Below are positions 16,711 through 26,164 of a stretch of 55,796 nt of DNA, piece after piece (the stretch's first letter is position 1; the number at the start of each line of letters is the position of its first letter). The translations under genes and the position numbers were made by a program. The notes beneath the pieces are model-generated. The model was not told where the DNA came from. It saw only the letters and a program-made list of their open reading frames with translations, and searched no databases. Source of the DNA: Actinomycetota bacterium (GTDB lineage Bacteria > Actinomycetota > Actinomycetes > Streptosporangiales > Streptosporangiaceae); NCBI GenBank assembly GCA_027313705.1, contig DAHVDE010000070.1:1-55796 (forward strand). Reading direction: 5' to 3'.

Positions 16711-19308
16711 ATGAGCAGTCCAGATGCTGATCACGAGTTGATCGAACGGCTCGTCAGGGACGGTGTCGGCTCGGCCTGGGGAACCGGCGGCGACGCCACC
16801 TGGCTCGTGGTAGTCCCAGAAGGCCAGCGCTTGGAGCGGCAGGGGTGGAAGCTGCATATCTCCTCACGCGCGGCTGAGTTTCCCGATCTGGTTCGAGACG
16901 TCGTGCCGATGCTGGCCGCAGCGGGATGCGCGTTCAAGCTGGCCCGCTCACCGCAGGTTTTAGCCAGGCTCAACGACGGGATTACCTCTCCGGCGAGCGT
17001 GGGCAAAGCTTTTACGCTCTACCCTGACCAGCGGCAGGTCCGCGAACTTGGCCTGAAGCTGGCCAGCCTGCTGAGGGGACGGCCGGGGCCGCGGGTGCTC
17101 AGTGACCGGCAGGTGATGCCAGGAGCTCCGGTCTATTACAGGTACGGGCCATTCGACACGAGCTGGGAAGCGGGCCCGCACGGGCGGCTGATGCTCACGC
17201 TGACCGGCCCATGCGGCGAGCAGGTCGACGGATCGGCCGGACTCGATTACCGGCAGCCGCTGTGGGTCATTGACCCGTTCACCGGAAAGGCCGGCGATGA
17301 CGAGCCTTCCGGTGAGGCCGAGGTGCTAGGGGGACATTTCCAGATCACCGGCGGGCTGAAGCAGGCGGCCGGCGGCAACGTCTATACCGCGCTGGACCTG
17401 CGCGACGGCACCGCCGTCGTCATCAAGCAGGCACGCGCCCTGGTCGGCGAGGACCGCAATCACGCCGACGCGCGGATGCGGCTGCGGAACGAGCGCCGCG
17501 TGCTCGGTGTCCTGGACGGTATCGCCGGGATCCCGCGTTTGGTGGATCATTTCCGGTACGCCGATGACGAGTTCCTGGTGACCACCGACTGCGGTCCGGT
17601 CAGCCTGGCCAGGGACGTGCCTGGCCGCGGTACCTACCGAGCCGATGACGATACCGGCCCGCGCAGCCTCACCCGGCTCGCGGCGAGACTGGCCGCCATA
17701 ATCGGCCAGGCGCACAGTCGCGGCGTGATCATCCGTGACCTGTCGCCGAAGAACGTCGTCGTCAGCGAATCTGGCCTCACCATCGTTGACCTCGGCATCG
17801 CCGCCTACGACGGGCTGCACCTTGACGGCGCCACCCCTGGGTATGCGCCGGGCCGGCAGCACCGCTGTGAACCCCCGGTCCCGGCTGATGACTACTTCGC
17901 GCTTGGCATGACCATCTTGTTCGCCGCAACCGGCCTGGATCCCGTATGCGCGGGTGATGACCTGGAATTGCCCAGGTCCCGTGCGTTGTTGACGATCCGG
18001 TCCAGTTACGGTGCCCGTCCGCCAGCGATCATCGGCACTGCCGCCTGTCTTATCAGCGCCGACGAGCAGCTCGCGGCGCAGGCGTTCGACTGCCTGAAAT
18101 CGGGCCAGCCAGGCACGGGCCGCGGTCCAGGCAGACCGCTGCCTGCCATGCCAGAGCTCACCCCGCAGAGCACCGCGGACATAACTGGCAACCTCCTGGA
18201 CGACCTGCTCGAACAGGCAGAACAACTCCTGAATGACCCGCCCAGCCAGCGGGCAGCGCGCGACGCCAGCATCTACGACGGCAGCTCGGGGGTCGGGCTT
18301 GAGCTGCTGCATCACACCGGCAGCGCACGGACCGCACGCGTGCTTGAAGGACTGGCCAGATTCAGCAAACGGGCCGCGCAGCAGGCGAAACTCCCCCAAG
18401 GTCTCTTCACGGGCAGCACCGGCGTCAGCATCTTCCTGCACGAAGCCGCCGCAAGGGGAATCACGCTGCTGGACACCGTAAGTGCCCCGAGGATGACGCA
18501 GGAAGCGGAAAGCGACGACCTCCTCACCGGGGCATCAGGCACCGGCCTAGGTCATCTGTGGCTGCACCAGTCCGGCGATCCCGCCCACCTCGACATCGCC
18601 TTGCGCTACGCCAGGGACATCGTCACCGGCACCATCCCAGCCTCCCCCTTCCTCGATGAGACGGCGCCCGTGGCTGGCATGGACCCGGCGGTCGGGCGGG
18701 CACACGGCCTGGCAGGACCAGCCGAGTTCCTGCTCACCCTCGGCAGCCGAGCCGGCAACGACCTCATCCTCACCGCGGCCGCCGAGCGTGCCCGCGAGCT
18801 CGCCGACCGTACCCGCACGCTGCTCGAGCAGAACAGGCAGCTCACCGCGCCGCCGCTAGCCGTGTCATGGTGCCGGGGGCTATCTGGCATCGCGCCCGTG
18901 CTCCTGCTGGCCGGCACCGTGCTCGCGGACCCGTCCTTGACCGGCCTGGCCCTCGACACAGCCGACACCTGCATCGCCTACCTGCCCAGGCTCAGCACAC
19001 CTGGCCGGTGCTGCGGCATCGCCGGGGTCGGCAGCTTCCTCATCGACTTCGCTATCAGCACTCAAGATGAGCGCTACTGGGACGCGGCTGAACGCGCCGG
19101 GGTCCAGATACTGCTGCGCAGCGCAGGCACTCCCGGACACCCCATCTTCCCGGCCGACCCCAACCACAGCAGCGCGGGCTGGGCCGCCGGGCTAGCAGGA
19201 ATCCTGTCCTTCTTCCGGCGGCTTGCCCGCCGCGGCGAACCCGACAGCATTCCACTGCCCTGCCTAAGAACCCGCGCCCAGCCGGGGCCAGCTACTTCAC
19301 TACCTTGA
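16711..19308 (+). CDS. LanL-like (class IV) lanthionine synthetase
   Basis: This 865-residue three-domain enzyme has an N-terminal phospho-Ser/Thr lyase domain (about 1-200) and a Ser/Thr kinase-like domain (about 210-470; catalytic RDLSPKN with D343, metal-binding DLG at 360). A LanC-like cyclase domain runs from about 520 to 865. The cyclase keeps zinc ligands: WCRG (C721) and CCG (C767, C768). Class III LanKC proteins lack these, so it is assigned to class IV. The enzyme would phosphorylate and eliminate Thr in the precursor and close thioether rings. The ATG at 16711 is preferred to an upstream in-frame TTG because family homology begins just after it. Its 3' end overlaps the convergent PKD gene by 17 bases. 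Confidence 0.9.
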   Translation: MSSPDADHELIERLVRDGVGSAWGTGGDATWLVVVPEGQRLERQGWKLHISSRAAEFPDLVRDVVPMLAAAGCAFKLARSPQVLARLNDGITSPASVGKAFTLYPDQRQVRELGLKLASLLRGRPGPRVLSDRQVMPGAPVYYRYGPFDTSWEAGPHGRLMLTLTGPCGEQVDGSAGLDYRQPLWVIDPFTGKAGDDEPSGEAEVLGGHFQITGGLKQAAGGNVYTALDLRDGTAVVIKQARALVGEDRNHADARMRLRNERRVLGVLDGIAGIPRLVDHFRYADDEFLVTTDCGPVSLARDVPGRGTYRADDDTGPRSLTRLAARLAAIIGQAHSRGVIIRDLSPKNVVVSESGLTIVDLGIAAYDGLHLDGATPGYAPGRQHRCEPPVPADDYFALGMTILFAATGLDPVCAGDDLELPRSRALLTIRSSYGARPPAIIGTAACLISADEQLAAQAFDCLKSGQPGTGRGPGRPLPAMPELTPQSTADITGNLLDDLLEQAEQLLNDPPSQRAARDASIYDGSSGVGLELLHHTGSARTARVLEGLARFSKRAAQQAKLPQGLFTGSTGVSIFLHEAAARGITLLDTVSAPRMTQEAESDDLLTGASGTGLGHLWLHQSGDPAHLDIALRYARDIVTGTIPASPFLDETAPVAGMDPAVGRAHGLAGPAEFLLTLGSRAGNDLILTAAAERARELADRTRTLLEQNRQLTAPPLAVSWCRGLSGIAPVLLLAGTVLADPSLTGLALDTADTCIAYLPRLSTPGRCCGIAGVGSFLIDFAISTQDERYWDAAERAGVQILLRSAGTPGHPIFPADPNHSSAGWAAGLAGILSFFRRLARRGEPDSIPLPCLRTRAQPGPATSLP

Positions 19309-20944
19309 TCCTCGGGAGCTTCAAGGTGATCTTCGTGCCAAGAGCGTTGGTGATCGTGACCGTGGGTGCGTAAGAGCCCTTGCGTGAATAGCGGTGGGCG
19401 ACGGTTAGCCCGGTGGCATCGCGACGGTCCCCGAACCACCAGACGATCGTGACCGGTCCGAACGGAATCACCGAGCCCTGGAGCGTGAAGCGCACCTTGC
19501 CGCCCACGACGGCATGCCGGGTACTCTCGCGCGGCAGGAGAACGGCTCCGGTCGGGTCGCCGTGAACGGCGAACCGCCTGGCCGACTTGCCGTGCCGGCC
19601 GATCTTGCCTTTCCACTGCACGTTGCTCATCAGCGGCTTCCTGCCGTGCCCGAGGAACTGAAGCTCGCTGAAGATCGTATGGAACGAACTGCCGCCCTTG
19701 CCTTTGGCCGTTACCGAGTAGGTGCCGGGGACCGGCGCCAGGAACCACGCGATCGACCGGTCTCCCACCTGCGCGTAGCCCGCTCCAGGGAAGGTCTGGA
19801 TCTTGTTGTCGGCTCCGACACCTACCGTTCGCCCGAGCGGGTCGGTGATCTCGAGCTGGGCGGGCGGATCCTGGACAAGCGCGACCTTGGTAACCGTCGG
19901 CAGGTTGGCGATCAGCGTGGTGTGCAGGTAAGTCTCAATCTTCTGCAAGGTGTCGCGGAAATTCACTGGCGGCGATCCGGCGAACGTGTCGACGTCTACG
20001 TAGTAGATCAGTTCGCTGGTGACCGGCACCGAGAACGGGCCGCTCTCCTCGGTGAATCCAGGTGAGTACCACTCGGCGTACAGGTCCGTGCTGGCTCGCG
20101 AGGTGTTAGCGAGGCAGTTGCTTGCTTCTGTGTAATCGGCGAGCGTCGGATTGCTGTTCGGGCTCTTGATGCCTTGCAGTCCCTTGAAATTACACACCGG
20201 CAGGTTCGCAGGGAGGTCGCTGGCGGGAATGAAGTCCACGGTGGCGGTGGTCACGCTATCGGCGATGTGAACAGAACCGAGCCCGGTGTTCAGGTACACC
20301 CTGAGCCTGCCCTCATTCGACTGCACGGTACACAGCGGATTCTGGTCAATGACGCCAAAATACAGCGGCAGGTCTGAGTAGCTGATGCTGACCCGCTTGT
20401 AGCTGAACTTCGCCGGCACGCTGACCGCCGGCAAGGTGATATTGGTGTCCACGCCCTCATTAGGGCAGGGAACAGTGAGCGTGAACTGCAGCGTGCCCGA
20501 GTTATTTATGCAGCCTGACCCAGAGGTGACATAGGCCGACCAGCCGATGTCAAAAGAACCGAGCGCCTTATAGTCGTGATCGAACGTCACCAGGAACGCG
20601 CCGTCCGCCCCGCCGCTGACAGACATGTCGGTGCTGGCGCCGTCTCCCCAGGTCACGTCAGCTTGGAAGGTGCAGCCGGTGGTGTCTCCATTGCTGTACA
20701 GACTGAAAGAGACACTGGGGCTCGAACTTGTGCAATCCGCAGAATCGGTAAAGCACGGCGTCGAGTCAGACCTGGAAATACCCGGCCCGGCCATGCCAAG
20801 TACTGGCTTGGCGGCGGCCGTCCCAGCCATGGCCGCCTGTACCGAACTCGCGGACGTCAGGGTCAAGGTTGTTGCCAATGCCATGACGACGGTGAGTGCC
20901 GCCAAGGCCACCTGGCTTAGGCAGCGCCGGTTGGCTATCTTCAT
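19292..20944 (-). CDS. Secreted protein with C-terminal PKD domain
   Basis: This 550-residue protein has a signal peptide (basic MKIANRRC, hydrophobic core to about residue 30, cleavage near SSVQAA). The mature part is rich in beta and Thr/Ser. Near the C-terminus FGPVTIVWWFGDRRDATG and HRYSRKGSYAPTVTITNALG form a PKD fold, and an earlier DVTWGDGAS plus FDHDYKALGSF looks like a second PKD-like unit. It is probably surface or extracellular, with no catalytic motif seen. It is convergent with the LanL-like gene, and a link to the peptide is not evident. Confidence 0.8.
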   Translation of the reverse strand: MKIANRRCLSQVALAALTVVMALATTLTLTSASSVQAAMAGTAAAKPVLGMAGPGISRSDSTPCFTDSADCTSSSPSVSFSLYSNGDTTGCTFQADVTWGDGASTDMSVSGGADGAFLVTFDHDYKALGSFDIGWSAYVTSGSGCINNSGTLQFTLTVPCPNEGVDTNITLPAVSVPAKFSYKRVSISYSDLPLYFGVIDQNPLCTVQSNEGRLRVYLNTGLGSVHIADSVTTATVDFIPASDLPANLPVCNFKGLQGIKSPNSNPTLADYTEASNCLANTSRASTDLYAEWYSPGFTEESGPFSVPVTSELIYYVDVDTFAGSPPVNFRDTLQKIETYLHTTLIANLPTVTKVALVQDPPAQLEITDPLGRTVGVGADNKIQTFPGAGYAQVGDRSIAWFLAPVPGTYSVTAKGKGGSSFHTIFSELQFLGHGRKPLMSNVQWKGKIGRHGKSARRFAVHGDPTGAVLLPRESTRHAVVGGKVRFTLQGSVIPFGPVTIVWWFGDRRDATGLTVAHRYSRKGSYAPTVTITNALGTKITLKLPRIKVVK

Positions 20945-21116
20945 GAATCAACAATAAACGGCGAGCCGAGCCATAAGAAGAGATTGACGCCTTAATTACT
21001 TATTGTCATAAAAATGTCAGTCTTGCAGGGTGAAACGCGAGTTCAGAACCGGTCGCTGCGGGTTAGCCGCCAGCGTGGAGATGAGCGGCCCAGAGCGACG
21101 GGCGGTCGCGGTAGCG

Positions 21117-22076
21117 CTAACGGATGTCCCGGATCGTCTCGTGCAGGGCTATCGCCGCGCTGGCTGTCTTGAGTTCACCGCTCGGCGTGCGGAGGTGGGT
21201 GTAGAACCCACCGGCGATGTCCGCGGCGATTTTGTCGTTGATTTCCCACAGGGTGCCGATCACATGCGGGTAGCCCGCTAGCTGGAACGCCGAGGCGAGG
21301 TGAATCGCCTCGTCGAGCAGGTCAGTGGCGGCGTTGCGTGAGGTCTGGCAGGCGGACAGATAAGCGAGCTGCGGACCGCTGAGCCGCACCGGCAGCAGGG
21401 TTGCGACCGTGAACGGGTCCTCCTCGTGGTCGTGCAGGTATAGCTGGCTGCGCGACGGATCGTTCGGGTGGCTGGCGGCGTGGCAGGCGAAGTGGGCGAT
21501 GTGCGCCTCCGCCAGTCGGCCGATGACGGCTTCCTTCGTGGGAGTCGTGTCGCTGCTGACGTCGCTGGTCTCGATCAAGATGGTGGGCGCGGGCAGCTTC
21601 TGCTTCAGGCTGGCAGCCTCGGCGGCGACATTGTGCAGCGGCGAGGCTCCGGGGGTGGTGGGCATGGCCACCACCAGGCTGCGCTGAGGCGGCACGATGC
21701 CGAGACGTCCCCTCGCATGTGTCAGCGCCCTGATCGTGGGCGCGTAGGACGAGACCACCCGGTCGAGCACAGCCTGGCCTGGCTCCTGGTGGTCGCCGGC
21801 CGCGTGCAAAGGAAGCTGGCTGAGCATGCCGCCGGGTATCCACCAGACGCGGGGCCAGGTTCTGCCCGCCGGCGGCTCGCCATCGAATCCGAGCCGGCGG
21901 AGCACCGGCTCGGTGACCGCGCCCCACAGCCACCTCAGGATGTCGCCAAGGGTCAGCTCGGCGTCAATACGCTGCTGATAATCCGACGCGTTGCCGGCGA
22001 TCGCTGCCAGCGCGCCGGTGAAGGCGCCGATCTGGCGGGCGAGGACACTGTCGGCGCTCACGTTTTTGAGCAGGGG
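21117..22076 (-). pseudogene. CHAT protease domain, C-terminal part of an IS-split gene
   Basis: The caspase-like CHAT domain is well preserved: VWWIPGGMLSQLPLHAAGD, then SLVVAMPTTPG, the catalytic His in AHFACHAASHP and Cys in YLSACQTS, and ending GYPHVIGTLWEINDKIAADI. Translation could start at a GTG at about 22061, but the true N-terminal part lies beyond the IS21 element (24753-29078). The in-frame sequence upstream of the GTG hits a TGA at the IS boundary. As it stands only the CHAT domain could be made. Confidence 0.85.
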
Positions 22077-22117
22077 TGTTGCTCAGGTAATTGACCAGGG
22101 CCTGGCCTGTTGCTGTT

Positions 22118-22981
22118 CTATCCGGCCGCGTCGTCTGGTGTGGTGGTGACACTCCGGCCGGGTCGTTTTCTGGGCCGGAAGCTTGGCCCGTTCATGACGG
22201 CCTGGTGGCTGTTGTTGATGAGCCGGTCCAGGAGTGATTCGGCGACGACTGGGTTGGGGAACAGCGGATACCAGTCAGCCGGCGCCCTGTTCGAGGTCAG
22301 CACCAGGGAGCGGCCGGCCCGCTCGGTGATCAGTTGGTAGAGGTCGTCGGCCTGGGGCGGGGTGAGCTCGCGCATCGCGAAGTCGTCGAGGATCAGGACG
22401 GCGGGGCGGGCGAGCTCGGCGAGGCGCTGGTGCCAGGTGCGGTCGGCGTGGCCGCCGGCGAGGTGGGCGAGTGCCCGGCTGGTCTTGAGGAACCGGACGT
22501 CGTGGCCGTGGCGGATCGCGAGGTGGCCGGGTGCCTGGGCGACGTGGCTCTTGCCGACCCCGACCGGTCCGGACAGGATGACTGATTCGCCGGCGGTGAG
22601 CCAGCGCAGGGCGGCGAGGTCGCGGATCTGGGCGGCGGGCAGCTTGGGTGAGGCGGTGAAGTCGAAGCCTTCCAGGGTGGCCTGTTCCTCGAACCGGGCC
22701 CTGCGCAGGCGGCGGGTCATGGACATGGACTCGCGGCGGGTGATCTCGTCTTCGCGCAGGACCTGGAGGAAGCCGGTGCGGCCGAGTTCCCCGGCGCGGG
22801 CCTGGGCCAGGCGGGCCTCGATGGTGGCGAGCATCCCGGACAGCTTCAGGGTCCGCAGCGCCTTGTCCAGCGCGCCGGCCTCGATCGTGGTGGTGGTCAT
22901 GACGGTTCCGTTCTCGCCGTGAGGCGGTGTCGTGGTGAGCGTGGCCGCCGCGGTGGCGCCGGCCGTGGTGAGCGTGGTCAT
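22118..22981 (-). CDS. istB: IstB-like ATP-binding protein
   Basis: This 287-residue AAA+ helper of IS21 transposition has Walker A GPVGVGKSH, Walker B VLILDDFAM, sensor LTSNRAPADWYPLF and the C-terminal LLDRLINNSH. Start options are the first codon (overlapping istA by ATGA) or an internal ATG about 27 codons on (MTTTTIEAGALDKAL), where family homology begins. It appears intact. Confidence 0.9.
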   Translation of the reverse strand: MTTLTTAGATAAATLTTTPPHGENGTVMTTTTIEAGALDKALRTLKLSGMLATIEARLAQARAGELGRTGFLQVLREDEITRRESMSMTRRLRRARFEEQATLEGFDFTASPKLPAAQIRDLAALRWLTAGESVILSGPVGVGKSHVAQAPGHLAIRHGHDVRFLKTSRALAHLAGGHADRTWHQRLAELARPAVLILDDFAMRELTPPQADDLYQLITERAGRSLVLTSNRAPADWYPLFPNPVVAESLLDRLINNSHQAVMNGPSFRPRKRPGRSVTTTPDDAAG

Positions 22982-24594
22982 GACGCCGCCTCGGCGCCGG
23001 GAACCGCGGGCCGCAGCGGGACCACGTTCCCCGTGGCCGGGCCGGTGGCGAAGAGGGCCTGCTGGCCGTGGAGGAACGCCGGGGCTCCGCCGTCCCCGGC
23101 CGGCGCTGGCGCGGGGCCGGATTCGGTGCCGGCGGCGAGGATGCCCTTGACGGTGCGGTAGGACGGGTCGCCGGCGGCGGCGGCTTTCGCGCAGGCGGCT
23201 TCGAGCCGGCCGGGCTGGTGCTTGTCGGCCAGGCCGAGGATGCCCTGGGCGGAGCGGAGCCGGCAGAGCGCGTTGTCCTCCAGCAGCCCGCCGATCAGGG
23301 CCGTGCAGGCCGGGCCGATCCCGGCGGCCCGCCGCCGGGACCAGGCGGGGGTGCGCATCCGGAACGCGATCTTCTCCGGCGGGTAGTCACCAAGGTCGGT
23401 CTGCTTTCCCCTGGTGGTGCGGGCGTGGGTCTTGACCAGGTCCCCGCCGGAGAACAGCTGGACCATGGTCGCGGTGGAGCGGGCGTCGAGCGTCTTGCCG
23501 ATGTGCTTCCACGGCACCGAGTACAGGCTCCGGCCGACCTTCACGTGGATATCCGGCCCGGCCTTGCACCGGGACCATTCCGCGAGGACGAACGGCTCCG
23601 CCGGCAGCGGCGCCAGCGCCTGCGCCTCGATGGCGGCGAACACCGCGGCGGGGGCGGCGCCGTCGAGGGGCCGGCAGGCCCGCTGCCCGGCGACGTCCGC
23701 GGACCAGCGTTCCGCCCCGGCCCGCATCTGCTCCAGCGAGGTGAACTCCCGGCCCCGCCAGAACGAGTCCCGGATATACGGCATCGGCCGCTCCACCTGC
23801 GGCTTATCCCGGGGCTTCCGGGATCTCGCGGGGTCGATCAGGACACCGTAATGAGCGGCCAGCCCGGCATAGGACCGGTTGATCTTCGGGTCATAAAGGT
23901 CCGGCTGCTCCACCCCGGTCCTCAGGTTGTCCGGGACCAGCCGGGCCGGCACCCCGCCGAAGAACGCGAACGCCTCGACGTGGCATCCGGTCCACGCCGC
24001 CTGGTCCATCTTGATCACCGGGCGGACGAACATGTGCCGCGAGCAGCACAGCACCATCGCGAACGCGTTCACCACGTGCCGGCGCCCGGTCCGCGGATCC
24101 ATCCAGCGGCCCAGCTGCCCGTAATCGATCCGGGCTTCCTGCCCCGGCTCAGCCGGGACCAGCCGCAGCACCGTGACCTGGCCGCGGCGGGCCTCCTCCG
24201 GCAGGTTCCCCGCCACATACCGCCGCAGGCTGGCCACCGACACCGCCAGGCCCCGCTCATCACGCAGCCGCTGATGGATCGTCGCCATCGTCACCCCGGC
24301 CTCCAGCTAGGCCACGACGTAATCCCGGTGCGCGGCGATCGCCGGCCAGGTCACCTGCCGCAGCCGGGCATCAGCCAGCTCCGGGAACCACTCCCGCGCC
24401 AGCTCCCCCCGCAGCTCCTGGCTCACCGGCGGCCCGCCCGGCACCATCCCCGCGGCCTCCGCCGCCGCCAGGTACCTGCGGACCGTGTTCCGCGTCAGCC
24501 CCAGGCTGTCAGCGACCTCGGTCTTGTTCCGCCCCGCATACCAGTAAGTGAAAATCTCGCAGATATCGACCACGTCGAACGTCCTCCTCGCCAT
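22978..24594 (-). pseudogene. istA: IstA transposase with an in-frame amber stop
   Basis: The product would be about 538 residues: HTH NKTEVADSLGLTRNTVRRYL near the N-terminus, a second HTH (TIHQRLRDERGLAVSVASLR), and the DDE core from ARIDYGQLGRWMD with FVRPVIKMDQAAW and LVPDNLRTGVEQPD. The ATG is at 24594. A TAG at about 24308-24310 separates DYVVA from LEAGVTMAT in the same frame, as if CAG had become TAG. The rest is open and ends overlapping istB. Unless the stop is read through, the transposase is cut after about 95 residues. Confidence 0.85.
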
Positions 24595-24675
24595 CGGACC
24601 CCCCGCCCCAAGGACGAGGGGAATGATCCCTGCTTCCCGATGACCAGGCCCTCCCGACACGCACGTCATGACCGC

Positions 24676-24745
24676 GGTCAATAACGTGATCGGGCTGCTC
24701 AATTACGTGAACGCCACCTCCCCCTCACCGCTCAATTTCGTGATC
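24676..24745. repeat. Three 16-bp transposase-site repeats at the istA end of the IS
   Basis: GGTCAATAACGTGATC (24676), GCTCAATTACGTGAAC (24697) and GCTCAATTTCGTGATC (24730) are direct copies of one motif. The opposite end has one inverted relative (GGTCAATTACCTGAGC, minus strand of 22081-22096). Multiple terminal repeats are expected as transposase binding sites in IS21 elements. Confidence 0.8.
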
Positions 24746-24752
24746 GCTGACA

Positions 24753-26042
24753 GACGTCCAGGCCGCATTCAGGCAGGCCGATGCTGGCGATCGCATCCCG
24801 CGTGATCAAGATGGCGTCGCTGCGGTATCGGCTGATATTGAACACCACGACCGGCCCGGCGTGGGCCTGTCCGGTCAGCTGATCGGGGGCGGGCGGCAGC
24901 AGGAACGACCCGAAGCCGTCGAGTCCGCGGATCCGGCCGAGCAGCGCGGCCAGCTCCTCGCTGGCCCGCCGCCGGTCCCGGCGCACAGGCCCGGCCCTGC
25001 CCGTTCCAGCTAGCCCCGCGGCCGCGGCAGGCAGCCCGGCATCGAGCACCGCATCCTGCGGCGCGTCAAGCTCATCCCGCAGCCGCAGGAACTCAGCCGC
25101 CAGTGCCGGATGGCTGATATGCAGCTCGATCAGGTCGATCCTGGTGTCAAGTGCCTGGCCATGCAGCACGGCCCGGCCAAGCTCAAGCAGCCCGAGCGCA
25201 CGGCTGGTCGCGTCAGGCCCGCCAGTCTCGAGCACGAGCGCGGCTGCGTCGCTGGCAAGGCCGGCGAACTGGCTCAGCGCGTACTGCTGGTCGGTGCGGT
25301 GCAGCAGCCTTGGCGCGGCCTGCGGCAGCAACCGCACGGCCAGGTCAAGCAGGTCAGCGGCCAGGCCAGGGGTCGTTGCCGCCGTCAGGGCGGCTGCCCG
25401 CCGCGCCGCCTGGATGCGCGCGGAGGCGGTCGCCAGCTCCGACCGTGCCGCTGCCGCGTACCAGTCCGCCGCCTCTTCGGAGTCGGCACGCAGCGCTGTC
25501 CGGCCGAACCTGGCCTCGACGGCCATGCCAAGCATCGTCTGGTACCTGGCCAGGTTCGGGTCGTCGGCGGCGGTCAGCTCGATGGCCTGTCGCAGCGCAT
25601 GGCTGGCCTGCGCAAGGTCGATCTCGTCGCCGACCTGCCAGAAGCGGGTCAGCAGCGCGATGCCGCGACCTGACAGGCACAGCGCCCGTTCCTTCGCCTG
25701 GCTGGCGCCTGCCACCGCCTGACGACCGAGCTCAGTGGCCTCGTTGACGTCGGCAAGGTTGCCCGTCTCCTCGAACCGGAGGCTCAGCGCCGCGATGAGA
25801 TTGGTCAGGCAAGCCGCCTTGCTCGGGTGCCCGGCCGGCGTCTCCTGCAACGCGAGCCTGCTCATCGTGATCGCGTTGTCAAGGGTGCGCACATGGCCGG
25901 TGCGCTCGTACCTGATTCGCAACGCCAGCCCGGTGTTGGCCAGGTGGATCGCGAGCTGCGGGTTCCCGACGGGGGTCAGTTCAAGCGCCTCTGCGCCGGC
26001 CCGGATGGCCGCGTCCAGATCAGCCGTGCTCCCGGTCTGCAT
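24753..26042 (-). pseudogene. TPR region adjoining the CHAT domain (IS-truncated fragment)
   Basis: This fragment of about 430 residues contains TPR-like units (TADLDAAIRAGAEALELTP, HLANTGLALRIRYERTG, and similar), then a linker leading to the CHAT start VVFNISRYRSDAILIT and SIGLPECGLDV. There the IS21 element cuts in. Open reading runs a few codons into the IS (CQRSRN). The missing continuation is the CHAT part at 21117-22076. Its own upstream sequence is in another frame (shift near 26042). Confidence 0.85.
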
Positions 26043-26164
26043 GTACCCTGGCCAGCATCGCGGCGCTGAGATTTCCCGCGATCGTCGGCCGCCGGATGTC
26101 GCCTGGCGGCACGGTCGCCGCCGCCTGCTGGCTCGCCGCCACGCCCGCGTTCAGGTCAGCCTGA

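Larger units (their letters stand above)
22077..24752 (-). mobile_element. IS21-family insertion sequence
   Basis: This element of about 2.68 kb has istA and istB overlapping on the minus strand. The outer ends are TGTTGCTCAGGTAATTGACC (22077) and, from the other side, TGTCAGCGATCACGAAATTG (24752). They share a TCAxGxAATTGA core as imperfect inverted repeats, with 5'-TG...CA-3' termini. It is inserted in a TPR-CHAT gene in the same orientation. I could not identify a clean target-site duplication, so some host DNA may be lost. Confidence 0.88.

Noticed and set aside
22060-22090. Target-site duplication of the IS21 element
   Set aside because: The bases flanking 22077 and 24752 (GCAGGGG and GACGTCC) do not form a convincing duplication.
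23068-24684. Long plus-strand frame of 538 residues
   Set aside because: It is the antisense of istA and rich in Gly, Arg and Pro; no protein family.
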